Shown: positions 16,666 through 26,073 of the stretch, piece by piece
Layout of the letters: every line of letters starts with the position of its first letter
Position numbering within the stretch: the stretch's first letter is position 1
Origin: Pseudomonadota bacterium
GTDB lineage: Bacteria > Pseudomonadota > Alphaproteobacteria > Micavibrionales > Micavibrionaceae
Direction: 5' to 3'
Assembly (NCBI GenBank): GCA_963204825.1
Contig: CAUJHN010000158.1
Location: forward strand, 1 to 44,703
Length of the DNA stretch: 44,703 bases
The notes under the pieces: model-generated
Told to the model about the DNA's origin: nothing
The model's input: only the letters and a program-made list of their open reading frames with translations
The model's database searches: none
Position numbers and translations under genes: made by a program

Positions 16666-17754
16666 ATGACACAGAATATCGCCCAGTTGAAAGACGAGCT
16701 GACGCAAGCGATTGCGGCCGCCAATGATTTGCAAAAACTTGAAGAAGCGCGCGTCGCCGCCCTCGGCAAGAAAGGCCGTATCACCGACCTCATGAAAACG
16801 CTGGGCAACTTGGCTCCTGAAGAGCGCAAGGATTTCGGCGCCGCCATCAACCTTCTGAAGGACGAAGTCACTGCGCTCATCGAAAAGCAGGAAGCCGGTT
16901 TGAAAAAACAGGCGATGGCGGAAAAACTCTCCCGCGAAACCCTCGATATCACACTGCCTATCCGCCCGGAAGCCAAAGGCACGATCCACCCTATTTCGCA
17001 GACGATGGATGAACTTATTTCCATCTTCGGCTCTATGGGCTTCCAGCTCGACGAAGGCCCGGATATCGAAGACGACTGGCACAATTTCACCGCATTGAAT
17101 TTTCCGCCCGGCCACCCCGCGCGTGAAATGCACGACACATTCTACCTGCCCGACGACGCAGATGAAAAAGGCGAAGCCGCGAAGAAACTATTGCGCACGC
17201 ACACTTCCACTGTGCAGATCCGCCACATGATGGGCAAAAAGCCGCCCTTTAAAATGATTTGCATGGGTCGCGTTTACCGCTCTGATTACGACATGACGCA
17301 TACGCCTGTTTTTCATCAGATCGAAGGATTGGTGATCGATAAGAACATCAACATGGGCCACCTCAAAGGCTGCCTCATGGATTTCCTGCGCGCGTTTTTC
17401 GAAAATGACAAACTCGGTGTGCGCCTCCGCCCGTCTTTCTTCCCGTTCACAGAACCTTCCGCCGAAATGGATATCGGCTGTTCGCGCAAAAACGGCGAAC
17501 TCAAAATAGGCGAAGGCGACGACTGGCTCGAAATCCTCGGCTGCGGCATGGTGCATGGAAACGTGCTGAAAAACTGCGGCATCGACCCCGATGAATATCA
17601 GGGCTTCGCCTTCGGCATGGGCATCGAACGCATCGCGATGTTAAAGTACGGGATTCCGGACCTTCGGACCTTCTTTGAATCCGACACGCGCTGGCTGGAC
17701 CATTACGGCTTCAATCCACTCGACCGCCCGAACCGGGCGACCGGCGGGAAGTAA
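16666..17754 (+). CDS. pheS: Phenylalanine-tRNA ligase alpha subunit
   Basis: 362 residues, normal length. This is the catalytic subunit of the alpha2-beta2 enzyme that charges tRNA-Phe. It has an N-terminal coiled coil (~1-90, [16 protein letters not shown]), then the class II core: [17 protein letters not shown], the motif 2 region [20 protein letters not shown] and motif 3 [19 protein letters not shown]. The ATG follows AT-rich DNA without a strong ribosome site. Unusually, pheT does not follow directly: three other genes and 2.6 kb intervene. Confidence 0.97.
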   Translation: MTQNIAQLKDELTQAIAAANDLQKLEEARVAALGKKGRITDLMKTLGNLAPEERKDFGAAINLLKDEVTALIEKQEAGLKKQAMAEKLSRETLDITLPIRPEAKGTIHPISQTMDELISIFGSMGFQLDEGPDIEDDWHNFTALNFPPGHPAREMHDTFYLPDDADEKGEAAKKLLRTHTSTVQIRHMMGKKPPFKMICMGRVYRSDYDMTHTPVFHQIEGLVIDKNINMGHLKGCLMDFLRAFFENDKLGVRLRPSFFPFTEPSAEMDIGCSRKNGELKIGEGDDWLEILGCGMVHGNVLKNCGIDPDEYQGFAFGMGIERIAMLKYGIPDLRTFFESDTRWLDHYGFNPLDRPNRATGGK

Positions 17755-17967
17755 TCACATATCGAAGTTAAAACCGCGCGTACGCGCCGCGGTCGCCGCT
17801 GCCGAAAAAAACTGTGCGTCTGGATTGGGTAAGCTTGCAGCACGGGCCATGTCTTGGGCCAGCTGGGACGGTATGCGGACCACATGCCCACCGTCCATTT
17901 TGAGAACCAATGTCCCGTCGGGCGTAATGCCCTCAAGGCCCTCATAGTTTGATTTTTTTTGATACAT
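17755..17967 (-). CDS. Small hypothetical protein, 70 residues
   Basis: No family recognised. It has a predicted mostly soluble fold with LVLKMDGGHVVRIPSQLAQDM in the middle and no cysteines. The start at 17967 is supported by GAGGGTGCAAA just upstream. Its stop codon directly abuts the pheS stop, tail to tail with no spare base. It is the first of three genes separating pheS from pheT, and the only one on the minus strand. Confidence 0.7.
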   Translation of the reverse strand: MYQKKSNYEGLEGITPDGTLVLKMDGGHVVRIPSQLAQDMARAASLPNPDAQFFSAAATAARTRGFNFDM

Positions 17968-18148
17968 TTTGCACCCTCACTATTTTGGCTCTTCTAATAT
18001 ATTATTATGGATAATACAAGAAAAATCTTTAAACGTTAACAACGCGCCCTCTTTACGCCAACTCACCACCCCCCATCAAGCCCAGAATCTTCTTGCCTTT
18101 TTGCATCTTTAATTATACATAATGCAAAAAAACAATAGTTGGGTGTGT

Positions 18149-19684
18149 ATGCTGAAATTCTTAAAGCGTGCGTTTCTGGCCGCCGGCCTTGGCCTGTCTT
18201 CCGCGCCCGCAGTGGCGGCGGACGATGCAGCGCCGCCCACCATTCGCGGCGCGCAGGAAAATCTGACAAGACTTTCCAGCGTACGGGACCACATGCTGCG
18301 CCTGGCCAATGACCGTGACATTATCATCCTTTCTGCTGAAGATATCCTGACGCCATTACAAGTGCTTCGTGCAAGGATTACCGGCGCGCACATGGAACGC
18401 CCCTCAAGCGTGATTACGGATCGCGAACGTGCCGTTGAAAATCTGCGTCAAGCTCTTGAAAAATATGGCCGCGGCATTCTGCCGGACAACATGGTCGATG
18501 ATGAAACCGAAGAAAATCTTACCGATTATTTACAAAAAATAGCAGGCGGGCAGGCTTCAAGTAGCCCGATAGATACATTCAGAACCTGCATCATCAACAC
18601 GCCGCATCGAAATGAAACCGCTCAGGTGGCATTGGCGGGCATTGCTGGGTTACCAGCGTCCATGTCCTCTTTTCTTGCCACAGACCTGAGAGCCGAAGCC
18701 ATTTACATGCTCACGATGCTGCACGAAGCCGCACATTGCGATCAAACGCATATAGATACGGACGATGACGTTCAGGCCAGCATTGAATATCTGCAACGTG
18801 AGCTTGATGCAGATAACAAAGCGTTTGCAGCCTTTCGTCAGATTTACGCAAGCGATCCGGAATTTGCTGAACGCTCCATCACGATGTTCCAGCATGCGCG
18901 CGCCATCGCCAACGTTCGCAATGGCGGCAATATAACCGAAGGGGCGACTTCTTACCTCACGCACGGCCTCTCGCCCCATGTGGAAATAAATGGCGTATTG
19001 CAATCTTACACCCCTGCGGACGTCATTCTGGCGGCGGGCCAGATCGGCGCCCTGAACGATGTGATTGCAGGGCAATTCCTGACCACGCTGAGCGATCTCG
19101 AAAACCACGATGAAGCCTTTGCAAAATACGCGGAATCAAAAGGAGAAACATATTATTCTTTTAACTTAAGAGGCCAGGTTACAAATCAGAATTACCCGCT
19201 GATCCAATATGCCGGAATAAGGATTATTCGCGATATCATCCGTGGTCTGCCGCAAAATACTGTTTCACCGCAAAACCATCTGGTGCACAGCATGATGGAT
19301 CGTTACCTAACGGCCTTCGAAACACTCGTCCCGTCGGCGGCAAACAACCCCGTTGTCCTGGATTATATCGCCCTAGTAAAACCCGTGATGCAAGGGGCCA
19401 TCGCCAAAATGGACGGATCGCTCTCCAGCGTGGAAGAAACAATACCGCCAGCAAATAACCCCGCGCTCACTTCAAACAGTTATATAGGCAGGGAATACGG
19501 GAGATGCGCAGCCATTCATTCCTCACATTTTCCAGGGTCTTCAGAAGGAACCTTGCGCTACGCCCACGCGGTCCGGGTATGCCTTAGAGAGGCGAAAGAG
19601 AATGTTCGTACACAAATGGATCGCGAACTACCCCCTGTGGAGCAGGCAATCGGTGGGCGGCCTGAACCAAAGAACACCCCTTAA
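18149..19684 (+). CDS. Predicted exported zinc metallopeptidase (HEAAH motif)
   Basis: 511 residues from MLKFLKRAFL at 18149, which gives a clean signal peptide cut near AVAADDA (~25); an in-frame ATG at 18122 would add nine residues before it, and neither start has a clear ribosome site. LTMLHEAAHCDQ holds a zinc-binding HExxH at 192-196. ELDADNKAF (Glu218, Asp222) resembles the downstream glutamate/aspartate ligand motif of gluzincins such as M48 peptidases. Apart from this, no known family is recognised; the rest looks helical. It probably acts in the periplasm or outside the cell; the substrate is unknown. It stands alone between pheS and pheT. Confidence 0.75.
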   Translation: MLKFLKRAFLAAGLGLSSAPAVAADDAAPPTIRGAQENLTRLSSVRDHMLRLANDRDIIILSAEDILTPLQVLRARITGAHMERPSSVITDRERAVENLRQALEKYGRGILPDNMVDDETEENLTDYLQKIAGGQASSSPIDTFRTCIINTPHRNETAQVALAGIAGLPASMSSFLATDLRAEAIYMLTMLHEAAHCDQTHIDTDDDVQASIEYLQRELDADNKAFAAFRQIYASDPEFAERSITMFQHARAIANVRNGGNITEGATSYLTHGLSPHVEINGVLQSYTPADVILAAGQIGALNDVIAGQFLTTLSDLENHDEAFAKYAESKGETYYSFNLRGQVTNQNYPLIQYAGIRIIRDIIRGLPQNTVSPQNHLVHSMMDRYLTAFETLVPSAANNPVVLDYIALVKPVMQGAIAKMDGSLSSVEETIPPANNPALTSNSYIGREYGRCAAIHSSHFPGSSEGTLRYAHAVRVCLREAKENVRTQMDRELPPVEQAIGGRPEPKNTP

Positions 19685-19802
19685 TCGACCGCGGGCGGAG
19701 AATAACCCCCGATTTCTGCAAGCTGGACTTCGATTTTTATTGCACTGCACATGAACATTGCATATATTGCATGTCAAATATGTGTAATTGAGGGAAAATA
19801 TA

Positions 19803-20297
19803 ATGGGTGCACATTCAATTAGGTTTACCAGGATTGCGGATTATAAACCCGACACGGATCATCACGCTGATCTAGCAAAGGCGGGCTGGGTACTGGAACG
19901 TGTATTGGCGGTGCCCTGTTTTGCCGAAATCTGCAAACCACAAAACGGTGCGGTTATGCTGATCATCAGACCTCAATCACCTGACAAGCTGGATGCATTA
20001 TATAGTGCTGTTATGGCACTGGATGATATGGAACTTAACTATAATCCTAATGAAGATGCAGTGGTGTTGAACATAGAGACAACAGATCCCACAATTCGTA
20101 GGTTTATGGCAGAAGCCGCCAAGGTAAGGACAACCCTTGCGGCAACCCCTCTGTTATTTAAAAATATGGCCTTGCTCGAATCCGACTGCATAGCGTTTAC
20201 ACCCGGCAAAAGCGCCCCGGCCCTGATCGCAAAACTTGGACAAAAATACCATCTTCCTGCCCCTGCCGCACCGACGAGAGTACCCACCCACGCATAA
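19803..20297 (+). CDS. Hypothetical protein, 164 residues
   Basis: No family recognised. The start at 19803 (ATGGGTGCACAT) follows GAGGGAAAATATA. It looks like a soluble alpha/beta protein (YSAVMALDDMELNYNPNEDA in the middle, a proline/alanine-rich tail at ~150-164). There is no signal peptide or membrane segment. Upstream, 19735-19790 is AT-rich with a repeated GCATATATTGCATG-like stretch that may be its promoter. It ends 67 bases before pheT, same strand. Confidence 0.72.
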   Translation: MGAHSIRFTRIADYKPDTDHHADLAKAGWVLERVLAVPCFAEICKPQNGAVMLIIRPQSPDKLDALYSAVMALDDMELNYNPNEDAVVLNIETTDPTIRRFMAEAAKVRTTLAATPLLFKNMALLESDCIAFTPGKSAPALIAKLGQKYHLPAPAAPTRVPTHA

Positions 20298-20364
20298 CGC
20301 ACAAAACCCTTGGAATCCGCCCCGCTTTCACGTTAGATAGGGGCCGGAAAAACAAGAGGTTATC

Positions 20365-22743
20365 ATGAAATTCACGCTTTCCTGGCTGAAAGACCACCTG
20401 GATACGAACGCATCCTTAGAAGAGATTACGCTCAAGCTCACCGCGCTGGGCCTCGAACTCGAAGGTGTGGAAGACCGGGCCAAAGCGTTTGCGCCGTTCA
20501 AGGTCGCGCATGTCATCTCCGCCGAAAAACACCCGGACGCAGACCGCTTAAAAGTCCTCATCGTCGATACGGGCAAAGAAAAACTGCAGGTCGTCTGCGG
20601 CGCGCCGAACGCACGCGCCGGCATGAAAGGCATCTTCGCACCCGATGGTTCCTACATTCCCGGCACAGACACGACGCTTAAAAAAGGCATGATCCGCGGA
20701 CAGGAATCAAACGGCATGATGGTGTCCGAACGCGAAATGGGTTTATCAGACGATCATGAAGGCATCATCGATCTGCCTGCAGACACACCTATCGGTACAC
20801 CCTTCGCCGATATCTACGCGCTGAATGATCCCGTCATCGATGTCGCCGTCACACCCGACCGTGCGGACTGCGCGGGCATTCGCGGTATCGCGCGCGATTT
20901 GGCCGCCGCTGGCCTTGGCACATTAAAGCCGCTCAATGAAACACCGCTGAAAGGCGCGTTTAAAAACCCCATCTCCGTCAAACTCGACGACAAAGGCTGC
21001 CCGCTTTTCCTCGGCCGCTATATCAAGGGCGTGAAAAACGGACCCTCCCCGAAATGGATGCAGGACCGTTTAAAAGCCATCGGCCTTCGCTCCATTTCCG
21101 CGCTGGTCGATATCACCAACTATGTCTCGATGGATCTTTGCCGCCCGCTGCACGTCTTCGATGCCGATAAACTCAAAGGCAACATCACCGTGCGCGCCGC
21201 AAAACCAGGCGAAAAACTTGAAGCCCTGAACGACAAAACATACGAACTCACCGAAACCATGATCGCCGTGTGCGATGACTCCGGCGTTCTCGGCCTCGGC
21301 GGTATCATGGGGGGAAAATCCACGGGCTGCACGGACGCCACAACAAACGTCTATCTCGAATGCGCGTACTTCGATCCCTACCGCACGGCAAAAACGGGCC
21401 GCGCCCTCGAAATAATTTCCGACGCACGTTACCGTTTCGAACGCGGAGTCGATCCCGAATTCACCATACCCGGCGTTGAAATCGCCACACGGATGATTTT
21501 GGAACTCTGCGGCGGCGAAGCGTCCGAAGTCTGCAAAGCGGGCGATGTGCCGGACTGGAAACGCTCCTATGATTTCGATCCCGCTTACACTTTAAAACTC
21601 GCCGGCATTGATGTGCCCGAAAAACGCCAGATCGAAATCCTGAAAAACCTCGGCTTCGAGGTAAACGGCAAAAAAGCCTCCCCGCCATCCTGGCGCGCGG
21701 ACATTCTCGGCAAGGCCGACCTCGTCGAAGAAGTCGCGCGTATCGAAGGCTTCGATAAAATCCCGGCCAACGAAGTGCGCAGCATCGGCTCCGTTCCCGG
21801 CAACGCCGAAACCGACAATTTCGCCCGCTCCCGCAAAGCCCGCGCCGCGCTCGCCTCCCGCGGTCTTTATGAATGCGTGACATGGTCCTTCATGAAAAAG
21901 GATTTGGCATCCCTCTTCGGCTCTAACGACAACCCTGCATTGGCGCTTACAAACCCGATCTCTTCTGAACTTTCGCAAATGCGCCCGAGCATCCTGCCGA
22001 ACCTGATCGAAGCCGCACAGAAAAACGCGGACCGCGGTTACGCCAACACGGCGCTGTTCGAAGTCGGCCCCGCCTTCTCCAGCCCAAAAATTGACGGCCA
22101 GAAAACGGTCGCCGCGGGCGTTCGCCATGTCGCCATGGGCGCGCGCCACTGGTCCGGCGCAGAGGCCGCCCGCAACATCGACGCACTCGATGCAAAGGCC
22201 GATGCCATTGCGGCCTTGGAAGCCGCCGGTGTTCCCGTTGGCAATCTCCAAATCGCCCGCACAGCGCCTGATTATTATCACCCAGGCCGTTCCGGCGCGC
22301 TCAAGCTCGGCAACGTGGTCCTCGCTTACTTTGGTGAAATCCACCCCGCCGTGCTCGACACCATGGATGTCAAAGGCCCCGTCGCGGCCTTCGAAGCCTT
22401 CATCAACAACGGCCCCGCGATGAAAAAACGGGGGAGCGCAAAACCGCTCCTGACTCTTTCGCCGTTCCAGCCGGTGCAGCGTGATTTCGCGTTCTTGGTT
22501 GATGATAAAACGGAAGCCGAGGCCATTATCAAAGCCGCCCGCAGCGCCGATAAAATTATCGACCGCGTCGAAGTCTTCGATATCTACAAAGGCAAAGGCG
22601 TGGAAGATGGCAAAAAATCGGTGGCAATCAACGTCATCATGCAGCCTAAAGACCACACGATGAGCGATGCGGAGCTGGAATCCATCTCCAAACGCATCGT
22701 CGAAACCGTCATCGGCAAATGCGGAGCGACGTTGAGAGGTTAA
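20365..22743 (+). CDS. pheT: Phenylalanine-tRNA ligase beta subunit
   Basis: 792 residues, full length. It carries the N-terminal tRNA-binding OB domain (~40-150, FKVAHVISAEKHPDADRLKV), the B3/4 editing domain that hydrolyses mischarged Tyr-tRNA-Phe (~210-380, including ISALVDITNYVSMDL), a B5 domain (~400-475), the catalytic-like core and a C-terminal ferredoxin-like anticodon-binding domain (FQPVQRDFAFLVDD, ~700-790). The start follows AGAGGTTATC. It is on the same strand as pheS but has its own upstream region. Confidence 0.97.
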   Translation: MKFTLSWLKDHLDTNASLEEITLKLTALGLELEGVEDRAKAFAPFKVAHVISAEKHPDADRLKVLIVDTGKEKLQVVCGAPNARAGMKGIFAPDGSYIPGTDTTLKKGMIRGQESNGMMVSEREMGLSDDHEGIIDLPADTPIGTPFADIYALNDPVIDVAVTPDRADCAGIRGIARDLAAAGLGTLKPLNETPLKGAFKNPISVKLDDKGCPLFLGRYIKGVKNGPSPKWMQDRLKAIGLRSISALVDITNYVSMDLCRPLHVFDADKLKGNITVRAAKPGEKLEALNDKTYELTETMIAVCDDSGVLGLGGIMGGKSTGCTDATTNVYLECAYFDPYRTAKTGRALEIISDARYRFERGVDPEFTIPGVEIATRMILELCGGEASEVCKAGDVPDWKRSYDFDPAYTLKLAGIDVPEKRQIEILKNLGFEVNGKKASPPSWRADILGKADLVEEVARIEGFDKIPANEVRSIGSVPGNAETDNFARSRKARAALASRGLYECVTWSFMKKDLASLFGSNDNPALALTNPISSELSQMRPSILPNLIEAAQKNADRGYANTALFEVGPAFSSPKIDGQKTVAAGVRHVAMGARHWSGAEAARNIDALDAKADAIAALEAAGVPVGNLQIARTAPDYYHPGRSGALKLGNVVLAYFGEIHPAVLDTMDVKGPVAAFEAFINNGPAMKKRGSAKPLLTLSPFQPVQRDFAFLVDDKTEAEAIIKAARSADKIIDRVEVFDIYKGKGVEDGKKSVAINVIMQPKDHTMSDAELESISKRIVETVIGKCGATLRG

Positions 22744-22750
22744 CACACAC

Positions 22751-22838
22751 CGTCATTGCGAGGCGCAGCCGAAGCAATCCAGACAAAGGCTCTTCTTACT
22801 GGATTGCCGCGTCGGCCTTTGGCCTCCTCGCAATGACG
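22751..22838. repeat. Dispersed palindromic element (CGTCATTGCGAGG type)
   Basis: Outer arms CGTCATTGCGAGG and CCTCGCAATGACG are perfect complements; inner arms GAAGCAATCCAG and CTGGATTGCCGC nearly so. It sits between the convergent ends of pheT and fadD. This arm sequence is common as a dispersed palindromic repeat in bacterial genomes by general knowledge. It may also act as a two-way terminator. Confidence 0.85.
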
Positions 22839-22845
22839 ATAAGAA

Positions 22846-24531
22846 CTACTTATTGGCCTTTTCTTCGGCCAGAATATCTTTGCGCGACAATTTCCCGATC
22901 ATCGTCTTCGGCAAAGGCTTATCGCGGAATTCAATCTGGCGCGGCATTTCCATCGGCGAAATGCGGCTCGATAAAAATTCTTTCAACTGCTCCGCCGTCA
23001 GACTCTCACCGGATTTCAGCTTGATCCACGCCTTCACGATCTCCCCGCGCGCCTGATCGGGAAGCCCCGCCACGATGCATTCTTCCACCGCGTCATGCGC
23101 GTAAATCGCCTCTTCCACGTTGCGCGGATAAACATTGTATCCGTTGGTGATGATCATGTCCTTCAGGCGGTCGACGATGAAGATATATCCCTCTTCGTCC
23201 ATGATCGCGACATCGCCCGTATGCAGTCGGCCGTTCTTTAATACCGCCGCTGTGTCTTCCGGCTTGTTCCAATAGCCTTTCATCACCTGCGGCCCGCGCA
23301 CGCAAAGCTCTCCACGCTCGCCAATGGGCAAAACCGTCGTCTTGTCATCCGGATTGATAATTTCAACGATAGTCCCCGGCACCGGCAATCCAATCGATCC
23401 CGGCTTGTTCGTGCCGCGCAAAGGATTTGCGCTGACTACAGGCGAACTTTCGGTCAAACCATAGCCTTCCACCACCGTACACCCTGTAATACGCTCGAAT
23501 GTCTTCTTCACTTCCACGGGCAAAGGCGCGCCGCCGGAAATACAGGATTTAAGCGATTTCAGATCAAATTTTTTCAGCTTTTTGTAATTGTTCACCGCGT
23601 TGTAAATCGCGGGCACGGCCGGAAAATAATGCGGTTTTTTCTTATGAATCAGCTTGAGTGTCGCCTCTAATTCGAACCTGGGCAGTGCTATAATCTCCAG
23701 CGCGTTCCGCACCGAAAAATTCATCACCGCGGTCATGGCAAACACATGGAAAAACGGCAAGACGCCGAGCATCTTTTCCTCCCCCGGCTTCACCCCGTCC
23801 AGCCACATCACGGATTGCTCGGCGTTCGCAACGACATTCTGATGCGTTAGCATAGCGCCCTTGGGCGTGCCGGTGGTGCCACCGGTATATTGCAGCAGCA
23901 CGATGTCATTCACAGGATCAATGTCGACGGATTTTGGAACCCCGTCATGGTTGATCAAATCGTGATACCAGGCCAGCGTGCCATCGTATTCAATGTCGGC
24001 AAGGTCCTGCTTTTTCAGGATGGGGAAAAGAATATTTTTGGGAAATGGCAGAATATCGGTGAATTTACACAAGATAAGATGCTCCAGGCAGGTCGTCCCG
24101 AACATCTTTTTTATCTTGTCATAGAGCATGGATAGGTCGGAAGTAATAATTGTATCCGTCGCGGAATCGTTAATTTGATGGGCCAGTTCTTTTTCCGAAT
24201 AAAGCGGATTGTAATTGACGATGGTTGCGCCGGTGCGGGCAATCGCATAGTAAGCGATCAGGTAATACGGGCAGTTGGGTAGGAACAGACCGACTTTCCG
24301 CCCTTTTCCTATGCCGCGCTGCTGCAATGAATGGGCGAGACGTTGGGCCTCGTCGTACACCTCGCCCCACGTCATTTTAAAGCCGAGGAAATCGAACGCG
24401 GGCCTGTGCCCATGCGCTTTTGCCGTGTTTTCCAGCATATCGAACAGCGGGTAGGATGGGATAATGGCGTCCCATTTGATCCCTGGCGGATATGATCTCC
24501 TGTATAAATCGGGAGAGGGAAAAGCGGTCAT
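22846..24531 (-). CDS. fadD: Long-chain fatty acid-CoA ligase
   Basis: 561 residues from MTAFPSPDLY at 24531, which follows GGAAGGACACTGG; the longer frame to 24684 lacks support. It activates fatty acids with ATP and coenzyme A for beta-oxidation or membrane-lipid use. The AMP-binding P-loop is YTGGTTGTPKGAML. Further motifs are GYGLTESSP (A5), HTGDVAIMDEEGYIFIVDRLKDM (A7/A8 hinge) and a C-terminal PKTMIGKLSRKDI with the catalytic lysine. Length and motifs fit FadD better than acetyl-CoA synthetase. It is a single gene convergent with pheT across a palindromic repeat. Confidence 0.93.
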   Translation of the reverse strand: MTAFPSPDLYRRSYPPGIKWDAIIPSYPLFDMLENTAKAHGHRPAFDFLGFKMTWGEVYDEAQRLAHSLQQRGIGKGRKVGLFLPNCPYYLIAYYAIARTGATIVNYNPLYSEKELAHQINDSATDTIITSDLSMLYDKIKKMFGTTCLEHLILCKFTDILPFPKNILFPILKKQDLADIEYDGTLAWYHDLINHDGVPKSVDIDPVNDIVLLQYTGGTTGTPKGAMLTHQNVVANAEQSVMWLDGVKPGEEKMLGVLPFFHVFAMTAVMNFSVRNALEIIALPRFELEATLKLIHKKKPHYFPAVPAIYNAVNNYKKLKKFDLKSLKSCISGGAPLPVEVKKTFERITGCTVVEGYGLTESSPVVSANPLRGTNKPGSIGLPVPGTIVEIINPDDKTTVLPIGERGELCVRGPQVMKGYWNKPEDTAAVLKNGRLHTGDVAIMDEEGYIFIVDRLKDMIITNGYNVYPRNVEEAIYAHDAVEECIVAGLPDQARGEIVKAWIKLKSGESLTAEQLKEFLSSRISPMEMPRQIEFRDKPLPKTMIGKLSRKDILAEEKANK

Positions 24532-24786
24532 TCCAGTGTCCTTCCTGCGCCGCAAAACTTTAAAGGCGGCTGGTTCTACAGATGTTTCAATTTTACATCC
24601 TCCCACCCCTTTCGGCCAAACCAAAAACGCGCCTATTCTTTTTACATTACAGCAAATGTGTATTTGCTCTGGATCAGTCCTCAACTTTAATGATATATTT
24701 TTGTGAAACGTCTAAGTTTTGCTTTTTTCAATTTGTACCTGAACCATTTCTGCCTTTTTTGCACGGATTATTTCTTGTCTCTGGTT

Positions 24787-25299
24787 ATGAAACCATACAT
24801 ATCCCCCAATGAACCGGAATCCCTTCCGGTGCGCTCGCGCCTGAAATGGTTTAACAGCACAAAAGGGTTCGGCTTTGTCGTTCCCGAAGAAGACCCCTGT
24901 GACGCTTTCATCCACATCACCACGCTGCAGGATGCCGGGGTCCATGAACTCGGAGAAGAAGCTCTGTTGATGTGCTCGATCGTCAAGGGTCCTAAAGGGG
25001 CGCTTGTCACTTCAGTATCGGAACTTATCCATCCCGGCACGGCGCCGGAAGCCATTTCGCACCGCCTTCCCGGAGAGGAAGGGGAAGATCTTTCCATCAT
25101 GGAAGGGACGGTCAAATGGTACAAACCCGACAAGGGATTTGGCTTTATTATCCCCGAAGACGGGCAAAAAGACGTCTTTGTCCACAAAACCTGCCTTGAT
25201 AAGCACGGGCTGGCCATCCTCATTCCCGGCCAGAAGGTTCGCATGACGGTCCGCACTGTGGCCAAGGGCCGCGAAGTCGCTGAATTCGATCTGGTTTAA
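24787..25299 (+). CDS. Double cold-shock-domain protein
   Basis: 170 residues with two cold-shock (OB-fold) domains. The first is ~12-75 with LKWFNSTKGFGFVVPEED (RNP1) and DAFIHI (RNP2). The second is ~105-170 with VKWYKPDKGFGFIIPEDG and KDVFVHKTCL. Two-domain CspD-like proteins are typical of alphaproteobacteria and bind single-stranded RNA or DNA. The start at 24787 (MKPYISPNEP) fits the domain edge; an earlier ATG at 24703 would add an odd hydrophobic stretch and is less likely, though no clear ribosome site precedes either. It is divergent from fadD. Confidence 0.92.
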   Translation: MKPYISPNEPESLPVRSRLKWFNSTKGFGFVVPEEDPCDAFIHITTLQDAGVHELGEEALLMCSIVKGPKGALVTSVSELIHPGTAPEAISHRLPGEEGEDLSIMEGTVKWYKPDKGFGFIIPEDGQKDVFVHKTCLDKHGLAILIPGQKVRMTVRTVAKGREVAEFDLV

Positions 25300-25327
25300 T
25301 CACGCTCTTCCTTCTTAAAAAAAGCAC

Positions 25328-25356
25328 AAAAAAACCGCCCCTGTTCTGGGGGCGGA
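25328..25356 (-). terminator. Rho-independent terminator after gcrA
   Basis: On the minus strand CCGCCCC / GGGGCGG pair around CAGAACA and are followed by seven T residues (25334-25328). It is about 55 bases past the gcrA stop. It may also slow readthrough from the cold-shock gene, which ends at 25299. Confidence 0.9.
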
Positions 25357-25409
25357 TTTAAGTTTTTGGCCGGCCTCAAAAAGGAGAAAAAGACCGGTGC
25401 CGTCAAAAA

Positions 25410-25898
25410 TTAACCGTTAGACGCCGCCTTTATATCGAAATCGGCTGGAGCGCCTGCATCGGAATCGAAATCCTCGGCCTGCAAAGTGCGGGTGCGCGTT
25501 GGAACCTGATAGGCGGCCCGGCAATGGGCTTCGCAATACGGTAAACCGGCCACGGTTTCACAACCGCAGAAATTGAATGTTTCCTTGTCCTGGGGATCGC
25601 CATTGGGCCAGCGGCACATACGCTCTTTCAAATCGACGAGCGGCAGACCCAATCCCTTGAATTCGGGAAGCTTGACCGCAGGGCGCACGATACGCGGCAC
25701 CTGGATTTCGCTCTTTGGCTTTTTGGATGTGTTTTGCTGAATGGGGGAAAGGCGTGAAGAAAGTTTCAAGCGGTGCGCTTTGCCTATCACTGCGTTGCGC
25801 GTAATGCCATCGCCCAGCACCTTGGCGATTTCTGCCGCCGTTTTACCTTCACCCCAGAGTTGCTTTAAAAGGGTAACGCGTTCGTCAGTCCAGCTCAT
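25410..25898 (-). CDS. gcrA: GcrA cell-cycle regulator
   Basis: 162 residues. GcrA is a sigma70-associated transcription factor that, in Caulobacter and relatives, activates cell-cycle genes at promoters methylated by CcrM. The N-terminus (MSWTDERVTLLKQLWGEGKTAAEIA) is the family helix-turn-helix with GITRNAVIGKAHRL. The C-terminus carries the conserved CRWPNGDP and CGCETVAGLPYCEAHC cysteine cluster. The start follows AGGGAT. It has a dedicated terminator and stands alone. It is strong evidence for an alphaproteobacterial host; the methylase gene is not in the window. Confidence 0.96.
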   Translation of the reverse strand: MSWTDERVTLLKQLWGEGKTAAEIAKVLGDGITRNAVIGKAHRLKLSSRLSPIQQNTSKKPKSEIQVPRIVRPAVKLPEFKGLGLPLVDLKERMCRWPNGDPQDKETFNFCGCETVAGLPYCEAHCRAAYQVPTRTRTLQAEDFDSDAGAPADFDIKAASNG

Positions 25899-26073
25899 AT
25901 CCCTACTTCTCTCCGGCGCAGGATGAAAAAAATTTCACCGCCGTGCCATAATTTTTCCTTGAAAGTAAAAAGACGATAACGCGGGGGCGAATCACGCGCC
26001 AGAAATTCCGCGAATCGCGATTCCTTTATCCACATAAAATCTGAAATGAAAAATAAGGTCTTGATTTGACTCT

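Noticed and set aside
21592-22746. A 384-residue open frame on the minus strand
   Set aside because: It is antisense to pheT and has no domain of its own.
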